A DNA stretch of 6,023 nucleotides from an uncultured Desulfovibrio sp. (GCA_900550745.1 URTO01000131.1:1-6023), one strand, 5' to 3'. Shown: positions 1 through 5,599, counted from the first letter of the stretch. Numbers and translations are program-made. The notes: generated from the letters alone by a model not told the origin.

Positions 1-4
1 TGGA

Positions 5-1030
5 TCATTCTTTGGAGGATTGTACTGCGTAGAGTTGGATCCGGAAACCGGACTTCCCGCCGAGGAGGGAGATCAGGCGAAGGAGCTGGTTGGTGAACCC
101 GGCTTCGTTGTCGTACCAGATGAGCACCTTGAGCATGTTGCCGCTCATGACGGAGGTGGAAAGCAGGTCAACGACGCCGCCGTGGGTGTCGCCGTTGTAG
201 TCGATGGACACCAGCGGCTCGGCGGAAACGCCGAAATGTTCGTTCGCGGCGGCGGTCAGGGCGGCATTGACCTCATCGACGGTCACGTCGCGCTTCATGA
301 CGCAGTTCAGATCCACGATGGACACGTTGGGCGTGGGGACGCGGATGGCGATGCCGTCCAGCTTGCCCTTGAGCTCAGGCAGCACGAGGGCCACTGCCTT
401 GGCCGCGCCGGTGGTGGTCGGGATCATCGACATGGCGGCGGCGCGGGCGCGGCGGATGTCTTTCTGGGAGCCGTCGAGGATGCGCTGGCTCATGGTGTAG
501 GAATGGATTGTGGTCATCAGGCCGTGCTCGATGCCGAAGGTGTCGTTCAGCGCCTTGGCGACCGGGGCGAGGCAGTTCGTGGTACAGGAAGCGGAGGAAA
601 CCACGTCATGCTTGGCGGGATCATAAAGGCCGTCGTTCACGCCCATCACGATGGTGATGTCGGCGTCGGACACGGGCGCGCTCATGATGACCTTCTTCGC
701 CCCACAAGCGATATGCTCGGCAAGCCCGGCGCGCTTCTTGATGGTCCCGGTGGATTCCACAACCAGATCCACGCCGTAGTCCTTCCATTGCCATTCGTTG
801 GGCTTGCAGCGGGTCACGGCGATATGCGTGCCGTTGATGATGATGCCGTTTTCGTCATGGCCCACCGTGCCCTTGAAGGTGCGGTGGACGGAGTCGTATT
901 TGAAGAGATGGGCCAAGGAAGCGTTGTCCGCACGGGCGTTGATCACCACAGGGAGCTCGTTGCGCTCAGCCATGAGGCGGACAAGATAACGACCGATGCG
1001 GCCGAAGCCGTTGATTCCGATGCGAGCCAT
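5..1030 (-). CDS. gap: Type I glyceraldehyde-3-phosphate dehydrogenase, probable NADP-tolerant form
   Basis: A 341-residue cytosolic enzyme that converts glyceraldehyde-3-phosphate, phosphate and NAD(P) to 1,3-bisphosphoglycerate in glycolysis, and the reverse in gluconeogenesis. The N-terminal Rossmann motif GINGFGRIG is at residues 5-13. The active-site block SASCTTNC has the catalytic Cys at 149, and the partner His is 176 in HSYT. The motifs RRAR (193-196) and IPTTTGAAKA (203-212) are intact. The ATG at 1030 is chosen because the family begins MxRIGINGFG and AAGGAG lies about 8 bases upstream; the open frame runs 26 codons further without family similarity. Odd points: the usual coenzyme Asp is Ala32 followed by Arg33, the usual Leu-Pro at 187-188 is Gly-Ser, and the NEWG motif reads NEAG (Ala310). 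The last 16 or so residues extend past the normal family end. It lies downstream of fba behind a terminator-like hairpin. Family identity is near certain; coenzyme preference is inferred. Confidence 0.97.
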   Translation of the reverse strand: MARIGINGFGRIGRYLVRLMAERNELPVVINARADNASLAHLFKYDSVHRTFKGTVGHDENGIIINGTHIAVTRCKPNEWQWKDYGVDLVVESTGTIKKRAGLAEHIACGAKKVIMSAPVSDADITIVMGVNDGLYDPAKHDVVSSASCTTNCLAPVAKALNDTFGIEHGLMTTIHSYTMSQRILDGSQKDIRRARAAAMSMIPTTTGAAKAVALVLPELKGKLDGIAIRVPTPNVSIVDLNCVMKRDVTVDEVNAALTAAANEHFGVSAEPLVSIDYNGDTHGGVVDLLSTSVMSGNMLKVLIWYDNEAGFTNQLLRLISLLGGKSGFRIQLYAVQSSKE

Positions 1031-1131
1031 TGGGGTACTCCTTCGATACGCGAAAAGGTTTGCGGCACAATCCTGATGCGCCCGACGACCGGGCCGGCGC
1101 GTCCGCATAGGGGAAGGTGGAACGCCGTATG

Positions 1132-1175
1132 AAACAAAGGGGAGGCAACCGCGTTACAAGCCAGTGTACCTCCCC
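1132..1175 (-). terminator. Terminator-like hairpin between fba and gap
   Basis: Read on the minus strand, GGGGAGG (1175-1169) pairs perfectly with CCTCCCC (1145-1139) across a 23-base loop. A G.T and an A-T pair can extend the stem inward. The tail TTTGTTT (1138-1132) follows immediately. It begins 12 bases after the fba stop codon and ends about 100 bases before the gap start, as expected of an intrinsic terminator or partial attenuator. The large loop and interrupted T run argue for incomplete termination. Confidence 0.6.
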
Positions 1176-1187
1176 CGTGTGACAATT

Positions 1188-2111
1188 TTATGCCTTGCCG
1201 GAACAACCCAGCACGTGCTTGATCTTGTGCTGGACCATGTCCTTCACGGCCTGCCGCGCGGGTTTCAGGTAGCCGCGCGGATCGAATTCCTCAGGATGTT
1301 CGACGAGCTGCTTGCGGATGGAGGCCGTCATGGCCAGCCGGATATCCGTATCAATATTGATTTTGCAGATCGCCATGCCGGCGGCCTTGCGGAGCAGTTC
1401 CTCCGGCACGCCCGCAGCCCCGGCGACCTTCCCGCCGTAGGCATTGCACATTTCCACAAATTCCTGCGGCACGCTGGACGCGCCGTGCAGGACGAGCGGA
1501 TAGCCGGGCATCAGGCCGCCGATCTTTTCGAGGCGCTCGAAGTCGAGCTTGGCCTCACCCTTGAATTTGTACGCGCCGTGGCTGGTGCCGATGGCGATGG
1601 CGAGCGAGTCGCAGCCGGAACGCTCCACAAATTCCACGGCCTGATCGGGATCGGTATAGATGCTGTGCGCGGAAGAGACGTCTTCCTCGACCCCGGCAAG
1701 GCGGCCCAGCTCGGCTTCCACCCATACGCCGTGGTCGTGGGCGTATTCCACGACCCGCTTGGTCACGGCGATGTTCTCTTCAAAGGAATGGTGCGAACCG
1801 TCGATCATCACGGAGGTGAAGCCGCCGTCCACGCAGGACTTGCAGATGTCGAAATCCGCGCCGTGATCCAAATGGAGCACAACCGGGAGATCGGCTTCCA
1901 GCAGACCGGCCTCAATGAGCTTCACAATATAATGCTGTCCCGCATACTTGCGGGCCCCGGCGGAAACCTGGAGGATGAGCGGGGCCTTTTCCTCGGCTCC
2001 CGCCTCCATGATTCCCTGAATGATTTCCATGTTGTTGACGTTGAAGGCGCCGATGGCATACCCTTCTTTGTAGGCCCGTTCAAACATGGCTCTGGGAGAG
2101 GTAAGCGGCAT
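1188..2111 (-). CDS. fba: Class II (IIB-type) fructose-bisphosphate aldolase
   Basis: A 307-residue zinc-dependent cytosolic aldolase that cleaves fructose-1,6-bisphosphate to dihydroxyacetone phosphate and glyceraldehyde-3-phosphate, and catalyses the reverse condensation. The length matches the compact class IIB enzymes rather than the roughly 360-residue class IIA type. The N-terminal YAIGAFNVNNMEI (18-30) is typical. HLDHG (80-84) carries the catalytic Asp82 and zinc ligand His83, VEAELG (131-136) is present, GTSHGAYK (175-182) supplies His178, and VLHGAS (207-212) supplies His209. The phosphate-binding segment KINIDTDIR (250-258) is intact. The ATG at 2111 is preceded by GAGGAG at good spacing; the open frame extends 31 codons upstream without family similarity. 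Its product feeds directly into the GAPDH encoded next on the same strand, so the pair is functionally linked even though a hairpin separates them. No broken or missing key residue was seen. Confidence 0.97.
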   Translation of the reverse strand: MPLTSPRAMFERAYKEGYAIGAFNVNNMEIIQGIMEAGAEEKAPLILQVSAGARKYAGQHYIVKLIEAGLLEADLPVVLHLDHGADFDICKSCVDGGFTSVMIDGSHHSFEENIAVTKRVVEYAHDHGVWVEAELGRLAGVEEDVSSAHSIYTDPDQAVEFVERSGCDSLAIAIGTSHGAYKFKGEAKLDFERLEKIGGLMPGYPLVLHGASSVPQEFVEMCNAYGGKVAGAAGVPEELLRKAAGMAICKINIDTDIRLAMTASIRKQLVEHPEEFDPRGYLKPARQAVKDMVQHKIKHVLGCSGKA

Positions 2112-2126
2112 AGTTGCTCCTCGCCT

Positions 2127-2140
2127 CAGCCTTGCGGCTG
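2127..2140 (-). promoter_or_regulatory. GNRA-capped hairpin just upstream of the fba ribosome site
   Basis: On the minus strand CAGCC-GCAA-GGCTG forms a 5-bp stem closed by a GCAA tetraloop, ending a few bases before the GAGGAG Shine-Dalgarno sequence of fba. It could affect mRNA stability or ribosome access. A 5-bp stem in GC-rich DNA can also arise by chance, so a role is only suggested. Confidence 0.3.
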
Positions 2141-2186
2141 CGATTGGGATGGTGAAATAAGGCGGCCCCCGCACCGGAAGACCGCA

Positions 2187-2202
2187 GCGGCGACCCCGCC
2201 GC
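2187..2202 (-). other. GC-rich hairpin in the surE-fba spacer
   Basis: A perfect 6-bp inverted repeat GCGGCG/CGCCGC with a 4-base loop lies in the 115-bp spacer between the surE stop and the fba start. No T tract follows on either strand, so it is not a convincing intrinsic terminator, and surE transcripts may read into fba. The spacer also holds TACAAT (2224-2219, minus) as a possible -10 for fba, but its -35 partner TTCCAA is poor, so I do not call a promoter. Confidence 0.3.
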
Positions 2203-2226
2203 ACGTATTGATAATCCTATTGTAGC

Positions 2227-3000
2227 CTATTTTACGGAGGATTGGAACCAGAGGCCGAACCGCTCCTGCAAGCGGCCGAGCAGTTCCCGATCCGTCCGAT
2301 CCACCTGAAGCGGCGTGACCGTCACCCAGTTGCCTTCCATCAGGGCGATGTCCGTATCGTCGCCCCCGCTGTCCCGCTTGAGGAAGTCGGCGATCCACCA
2401 ATAGGGGCGTCCGGCGGGGTCTTCACGGCGTTCGTAGTTCTCGGCCCAGCGGCTCTCGGCCATGCGCGCGGCCCGGATGCCCTTGATTTCGGCGACGCGG
2501 CAGCGCGGGTAGTTGACGTTCAGGACTTTCCCGGCACAGCAGCGCCAGTCCACGGCATCCACCAGCGAGGCGGCGTGCCGGGCCAGCGCCTGCGGCGGCT
2601 CAAGTTCGGGGCGCGGGCGCGAGAAGGCCACGGCGGGCAGCCCGCACAAGGCGGCTTCGGTCGCCGCGCCTACGGTTCCGCTGTAAAAGACGTCCACGCC
2701 CTTGTTCGCGCCGTTGTTGATGCCCACGACCACCAGATCCGGCGGCTGCGGCAGGAGCGTGGTCAGGGCGAGCTTCACGCAGTCCACGGGCGTCCCCGCG
2801 ACCGCCGTCCCGCTGAAGCCGGGCTCTTGCACCGGGTACAGGCGCAAGGGGTTGTGCAGGGTGACGGAACAGCCCACGCCCGACTGTTCCGTGAGCGGGG
2901 CGATCACGTCAAGCTCATGCCCGGCCTCACACAGCGCGTCGTGCAGCGCGCGGAGGCACGGCGAATGGATGCCGTCATCGTTGGAAAGCAGGATACGCAC
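2227..3000 (-). CDS. surE: 5'/3'-nucleotidase SurE
   Basis: A 257-residue metal-dependent cytosolic phosphatase of the SurE family, which removes phosphate from nucleoside 5'- and 3'-monophosphates and, in some members, from short polyphosphate. The start RILLSNDDG (2-10) carries the metal-binding Asp pair 8-9. Ser40 in EQSGVG and Asn95 in VVGINNGANKG match the remaining metal ligands of the E. coli enzyme. GTPVDCVKLAL (69-79) and YSGTVGAATEA (106-116) are family signatures. The GTG at 3000 is chosen because the family starts exactly at xRILLSNDDG and GGGAGG lies just upstream. The same frame stays open far upstream, opposite the neighbouring plus-strand gene, but that part is antisense sequence. 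It is divergent from the OB/HD gene and upstream of fba. Length and motifs are normal. Confidence 0.97.
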   Translation of the reverse strand: MRILLSNDDGIHSPCLRALHDALCEAGHELDVIAPLTEQSGVGCSVTLHNPLRLYPVQEPGFSGTAVAGTPVDCVKLALTTLLPQPPDLVVVGINNGANKGVDVFYSGTVGAATEAALCGLPAVAFSRPRPELEPPQALARHAASLVDAVDWRCCAGKVLNVNYPRCRVAEIKGIRAARMAESRWAENYERREDPAGRPYWWIADFLKRDSGGDDTDIALMEGNWVTVTPLQVDRTDRELLGRLQERFGLWFQSSVK

Positions 3001-3010
3001 GCAACCTCCC

Positions 3011-3042
3011 GAAACAGCAAAAACAGTTTCCCCACAGGAAAC
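3011..3042 (-). promoter_or_regulatory. Possible attenuator or switch hairpins in the surE leader
   Basis: On the minus strand GTTTCC (3042-3037) pairs with GGAAAC (3031-3026) around a 5-base loop. TG and then TTTTT follow, which resembles a small terminator. The same GGAAAC arm can instead pair its GAAAC part with GTTTC at 3015-3011, directly before the GGGAGG ribosome site of surE. The two pairings exclude each other, as in attenuators, but both stems are only 5-6 bp and could be chance. Confidence 0.3.
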
Positions 3043-3082
3043 GGACGGAACGCCGGGGCCCGGACGGGCCGCAGGCTTTCTG

Positions 3083-3111
3083 TTGACAACATAGACGAAA
3101 ACGGGTGAACT
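3083..3111 (+). promoter_or_regulatory. Candidate sigma70-type promoter for the OB/HD gene and tmk
   Basis: A perfect -35 hexamer TTGACA (3083-3088) is followed after 17 bases by TGAACT, a weak -10 matching three of six consensus positions. The -35 sits inside the palindrome TGTTG-A-CAACA (3081-3091), which could also be an operator. Initiation would fall near 3118, leaving a leader of about 70 bases that contains the terminator-like hairpin at 3127-3175. Confidence 0.35.
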
Positions 3112-3126
3112 CCCGCCAAACATTCC

Positions 3127-3175
3127 AGCTGTGCGGCGGCGCTTTCCGCACGGAAAGCCGATCGCACGGTTTTTT
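3127..3175 (+). terminator. Two-part terminator-like hairpin in the leader of the OB/HD gene
   Basis: An inner perfect stem GCTTTCC (3141-3147) / GGAAAGC (3152-3158) with a 4-base loop is enclosed by an outer stem GTGCG (3131-3135) / CGCAC (3163-3167). Wobble and Watson-Crick pairs can extend the outer stem to about 3127/3171. A run of six T (3170-3175) follows. No plus-strand gene lies upstream for it to terminate, since the upstream gene surE runs the other way. Its position 14 bases before the start codon therefore points to attenuation of the downstream gene, or to a protective 5' structure. Confidence 0.5.
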
Positions 3176-3189
3176 ATTGTAGGTTGAAT

Positions 3190-4254
3190 ATGCAGAAAAT
3201 ACAATCCGCGCCCGACCGCCGGTGGGCCAAAGACGTGGCCCCCGGCGACGAAATCAAAGCGCTGTACCTCATCGCCTCGGCGTCGCAGCTCCAAGCCAAG
3301 AACGGCCCGTTCTGGCGGCTTGAGCTGAAAGACGCCTCCGGGGATCTTGAGGCCCGGATATGGAGCCCCCTCAGCCAGCAGTTCGCGGAGATCCCTTCCG
3401 GCGTCATCGCCGAAGTGGAAGGCCGCGCCGAAAGCTTCCGCGACAAGCTGCAGGTGAATGTCAACGCGCTGCGCGTGCTCTCCCCGGAAGAAACGGCCTC
3501 GGTGGACACGTCCGTCTTCATGGCCTCCAGCAGCCGCCCGCCGCAGGAGATGCTCGACGAGCTCGAAGCCCTCTGCCGCAAGGAGTTCACGTACAAGCCG
3601 TGGCGCAAGTTCATCCTGTCCGTCCTTGAGGACGAGGCCATCCGTATCCCGCTGCTCACCGCCCCCGCCGCCAAGAGCGTTCATCACGCTTGGGTCGGGG
3701 GGCTCCTTGAGCATACGCTTTCGGTGGCGACGCTGTGCCTGCGTTTCTGCGACCATTACCCGGATCTGGATCGCCAGACGCTGCTCGCCGGGGCCATTTG
3801 CCACGATCTCGGCAAGATATGGGAATTCTCCGGCGGCCTCGCCAACGACTACACCGACGCCGGGCGGCTGGTCGGGCACATCAACCTGTGCCTTGGGAAG
3901 CTTGACCGCCATCTCGCCAAGTCCGGGCTCGATGAGGAGCTTATCCTCCATTTCCAGCACCTTATCCTGAGCCACCACGGGCTGTACGAGTACGGCTCGC
4001 CGCGCCTGCCGCAAACGGCCGAAGCCTTCGCCCTGCACTACGCGGACAACATCGACGCCAAGATCACCCAAAGCCGAAGCCTGTTCGGGGCACTCGAAGA
4101 CGGCGGGAGCGGCTGGTCGCCCTACCAGAAGTCGCTGGATCGCCAGTTGTTCCTGGCCCCCAAGACCCCAGCGGCCGAACCCCGTAAGCCCCACGCCCCG
4201 AAACGCGCGGCGGAACCCGAAGCCCCAAGGTTGAACCAGTGTTCATTACTCTAG
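3190..4254 (+). CDS. OB-fold plus HD-domain protein, YhaM-like 3'-5' exoribonuclease family
   Basis: A 354-residue protein with two recognisable parts. Residues about 18-97 form an OB-fold nucleic-acid-binding domain (KALYLI, WRLELKDASG, LEARIWS). Residues about 160-295 form an HD metal-dependent phosphohydrolase domain: HH at 165-166, His175 in GGLLEHT, HDLGK with His205-Asp206, His230 in VGHI, SHHG with His262-His263, and HYADNIDA with Asp286. This order and the ending motifs are those of Bacillus YhaM and Staphylococcus CBF1, which trim RNA from the 3' end. The activity here is inferred from family. Residues 323-354 form a Pro/Ala/Lys-rich tail that looks disordered; from memory the Bacillus protein (about 314 residues) lacks such a tail. 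The ATG at 3190 is preferred over an in-frame TTG at 3184; the Shine-Dalgarno sequence (TAGG) is weak. It overlaps tmk by 16 bases and follows a hairpin leader. Confidence 0.9.
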   Translation: MQKIQSAPDRRWAKDVAPGDEIKALYLIASASQLQAKNGPFWRLELKDASGDLEARIWSPLSQQFAEIPSGVIAEVEGRAESFRDKLQVNVNALRVLSPEETASVDTSVFMASSSRPPQEMLDELEALCRKEFTYKPWRKFILSVLEDEAIRIPLLTAPAAKSVHHAWVGGLLEHTLSVATLCLRFCDHYPDLDRQTLLAGAICHDLGKIWEFSGGLANDYTDAGRLVGHINLCLGKLDRHLAKSGLDEELILHFQHLILSHHGLYEYGSPRLPQTAEAFALHYADNIDAKITQSRSLFGALEDGGSGWSPYQKSLDRQLFLAPKTPAAEPRKPHAPKRAAEPEAPRLNQCSLL

Positions 4255-4865
4255 AAGGCATTGAAGGCGCGGGCAAAACCACGCTCATCGAGAACCTTGC
4301 CGACGTGTTCCGCACCCTGAACCATGAAGTGCTGGTGACGCGCGAGCCCGGCGGGTGTGCGCTGGGCCGGGAGCTGCGCCGGATGCTCCTGAACCCGGAA
4401 ACGGCCATCTGCCCTGAGGCGGAACTGTTCCTGTTCCTCGCGGATCGGGCGCAGCACGTCGCCGAGGTCATCCGCCCGGCGCTGCAGCGCGGCGAGGTGG
4501 TGCTTTGCGACCGCTATGCGGACTCCACCGTGGTCTATCAGGGCTACGGGCGCGGCCTCGACATCGAAAGGCTGCGCGCGCTCAACGACATGGCCATAGG
4601 CGGCCTCTGGCCCGACAGAACCTTCGTGCTCGACATGGATCCCGCCGACGCGCTGAAACGCGCCCGCCGCCGCAACGCGGAGCTGGGGCTTTCCCAAAAG
4701 GAAGGGCGTTTTGAAGCCGAACAGATGTCCTTCCACACCCGCATCCGTGAAGGCTTCAAGCTCTGGGCCGCCCACAACACCAAACGCATCATCGTCCTCG
4801 ATGCCGCCGACTCCCCGGAGGGGCTCATGCATCAGGCTCTGGCGAATATCGATATGTTTGAATAA
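4239..4865 (+). CDS. tmk: Thymidylate kinase (dTMP kinase)
   Basis: A 208-residue cytosolic kinase that phosphorylates dTMP to dTDP with ATP, an essential step in making dTTP. The P-loop EGIEGAGKTT is at residues 6-15. TREPGG (34-39) is the dTMP-site signature, and DRYADSTVVYQGYGR (91-105) contains the DR motif and the second nucleotide-site block. The lid region RARRRN (141-146) is Arg-rich, while the P-loop lacks the Arg found in yeast-type enzymes, so it resembles the E. coli-type (type II) kinase. Length is normal. The start is GTG at 4239, required by the conserved MFITLEG beginning; AAGG about 8 bases upstream is the ribosome site. The start lies inside the end of the OB/HD gene, giving a 16-base overlap that suggests translational coupling. 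A long hairpin follows the stop. Confidence 0.97.
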   Translation: MFITLEGIEGAGKTTLIENLADVFRTLNHEVLVTREPGGCALGRELRRMLLNPETAICPEAELFLFLADRAQHVAEVIRPALQRGEVVLCDRYADSTVVYQGYGRGLDIERLRALNDMAIGGLWPDRTFVLDMDPADALKRARRRNAELGLSQKEGRFEAEQMSFHTRIREGFKLWAAHNTKRIIVLDAADSPEGLMHQALANIDMFE

Positions 4866-4870
4866 AATGT

Positions 4871-4941
4871 GGGGATGGGGAGAAAAGGGGGTGCCTTCTG
4901 AAAGAGGGCACGCCGTTTCCTTCCCCATTCCCTCCTTTTCC
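4871..4941 (+). terminator. Long imperfect hairpin downstream of tmk, likely terminator
   Basis: The left arm 4871-4895 and right arm 4907-4932 pair through most of their length around an 11-base loop. GTGCC/GGCAC closes the loop, AAA/TTT lies in the middle, and GATGGGGA-type blocks pair with TCCCCAT and CCC at the base; a few G.G or A.C mismatches and single-base bulges interrupt. The following TCCTTTTCC is a modest T tract. It starts six bases after the tmk stop, so it most likely ends the OB/HD-tmk transcript. The stem is longer than a typical intrinsic terminator. Confidence 0.6.
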
Positions 4942-4973
4942 TCCCAAGACCTTTGCACGGGGCAACGGGTTCG

Positions 4974-5011
4974 GGCCGGTTTTCTCTTTTCCGGCCAGCG
5001 TCTCCGTTTTT
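4974..5011 (+). promoter_or_regulatory. Hairpin upstream of rnhA
   Basis: A perfect 6-bp inverted repeat GGCCGG (4974-4979) / CCGGCC (4991-4996) encloses an 11-base pyrimidine loop of T and C. A run of five T follows ten bases later (5007-5011), too far for a standard terminator. It may be a leader structure of rnhA or a second, weak terminator after tmk. No convincing promoter for rnhA was found in 4942-5029. Confidence 0.3.
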
Positions 5012-5029
5012 GCGCCTAAAAGAAAAATT

Positions 5030-5497
5030 ATGCGGAATGTAACGATATTTACGGACGGATCATGCCTCGGCAATCCCGGACGGGGCGGCTGGGGCTGCAT
5101 CCTGCGCTGCGATGGGCATGAAAAGGAGCTCTCCGGCGGCTACGCGCACACCACGAACAACCGTATGGAAATCATGGCGGCCATCGCTGGGCTCGAAGTG
5201 CTGAAAGAGCCGTGCGCGGTCACGCTGTACACGGATTCGCAGTATCTGCGCCACGCCGTGGAAAAGAAATGGCTCGCGGGCTGGCGGAAAAACGGCTGGA
5301 AGACAGCCGCCAAGAAGCCGGTCAAAAACCGCGACCTCTGGGAACGCCTCCAAGTCCAGCTTGACCGCCACAGCGTCACGCTGGAATGGGTGCGCGGGCA
5401 CAACGGACACGCCGAGAACGAACGCTGCGACGAGCTTGCCCGCAGCCAGTCCGCCCGCCACGGCTTGCCGGAAGACACGGGGTACGAGCCGGAATAA
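5030..5497 (+). CDS. rnhA: Ribonuclease HI
   Basis: A 155-residue cytosolic endonuclease that cuts the RNA strand of RNA:DNA hybrids, clearing R-loops, primers and replication-blocking hybrids. The catalytic carboxylates are all present: Asp9 in FTDGSC, Glu47 in NNRMEIMAA, Asp69 in LYTDSQYL and Asp134 in ERCDELA. His124 in VRGHNGH is the flexible-loop histidine. The basic protrusion (KKWLAGWRKNGWKTAAKK, residues 79-96), which grips the hybrid in E. coli-type enzymes, is retained. Length matches the E. coli enzyme (155 residues). The ATG at 5030 is the family start. The upstream sequence is A-rich with no clear Shine-Dalgarno, so initiation may be weak or rely on the unstructured A-rich leader. 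It is separated from tmk by 164 bp with two hairpins, so it is probably its own unit. Confidence 0.97.
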   Translation: MRNVTIFTDGSCLGNPGRGGWGCILRCDGHEKELSGGYAHTTNNRMEIMAAIAGLEVLKEPCAVTLYTDSQYLRHAVEKKWLAGWRKNGWKTAAKKPVKNRDLWERLQVQLDRHSVTLEWVRGHNGHAENERCDELARSQSARHGLPEDTGYEPE

Positions 5498-5500
5498 TAC

Positions 5501-5530
5501 GCTTGCCCCTGCCGGGGAGCGTGGCTGTTT
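5501..5530 (+). terminator. Weak candidate terminator after rnhA
   Basis: Four bases after the rnhA stop, GCT...CCCC (5501-5509) pairs with GGGGAGC (5514-5520), with a two-base bulge and a four-base loop. The bases after it (GTGGCTGTTT) hold only a short T run at a distance. It could be an intrinsic terminator but is weaker than the one after tmk. Confidence 0.35.
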
Positions 5531-5556
5531 CGTCCCCCAGTGCAGTGGAAAGAGAG
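5521..5556 (+). repeat. Degenerate direct repeat, copy A
   Basis: This segment, starting GTGGCTGTTTCGTC, aligns by eye with 5920-5956 in the same orientation: 28 of 36 positions match with one single-base gap. The shared core is CAGTGC-GTG-AAA. Looser similarity (TTTTC..., then CTTTTC or GTTTTC, then GCC/GCG) continues beyond the aligned block. It could be a member of a dispersed intergenic repeat family. Confidence 0.5.
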
Positions 5557-5574
5557 TTTTCCAGCTTTTCGCCG

Positions 5575-5596
5575 ACGGCTTCACAGCCGAAGCCGT
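5575..5596 (+). other. Hairpin ACGGCTT/AAGCCGT with an alternative pairing
   Basis: ACGGCTT (5575-5581) pairs perfectly with AAGCCGT (5590-5596) over 7 bp around an 8-base loop. A competing 5-bp stem CGGCT/AGCCG (5576-5580 with 5585-5589) uses the same left arm. No T tract follows directly. It may be part of a structured transcript together with the next hairpin. Confidence 0.4.
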
Positions 5597-5599
5597 TAT

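Noticed and set aside
20..1132. A 370-codon open frame on the plus strand opposite gap
   Set aside because: It is antisense to a clear GAPDH gene, has a repetitive Gly/His/Val/Asp composition and no family similarity; this is a codon-bias artefact of GC-rich DNA.
1164..2225. A 353-codon open frame on the plus strand opposite fba
   Set aside because: It mirrors the intact aldolase gene, has no recognisable motif and is the same GC-driven artefact.
3766..4147. The 12-bp word CTGGATCGCCAG occurring twice in the OB/HD gene
   Set aside because: Both copies encode LDRQ in the same frame with preferred codons, so coincidence through codon use is sufficient.
3001..4194. A long minus-strand extension that would fuse to the SurE N-terminus
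   Set aside because: It runs opposite the OB/HD gene; SurE proteins start at the RILLSNDDG motif, and the GTG at 3000 has a strong ribosome site.
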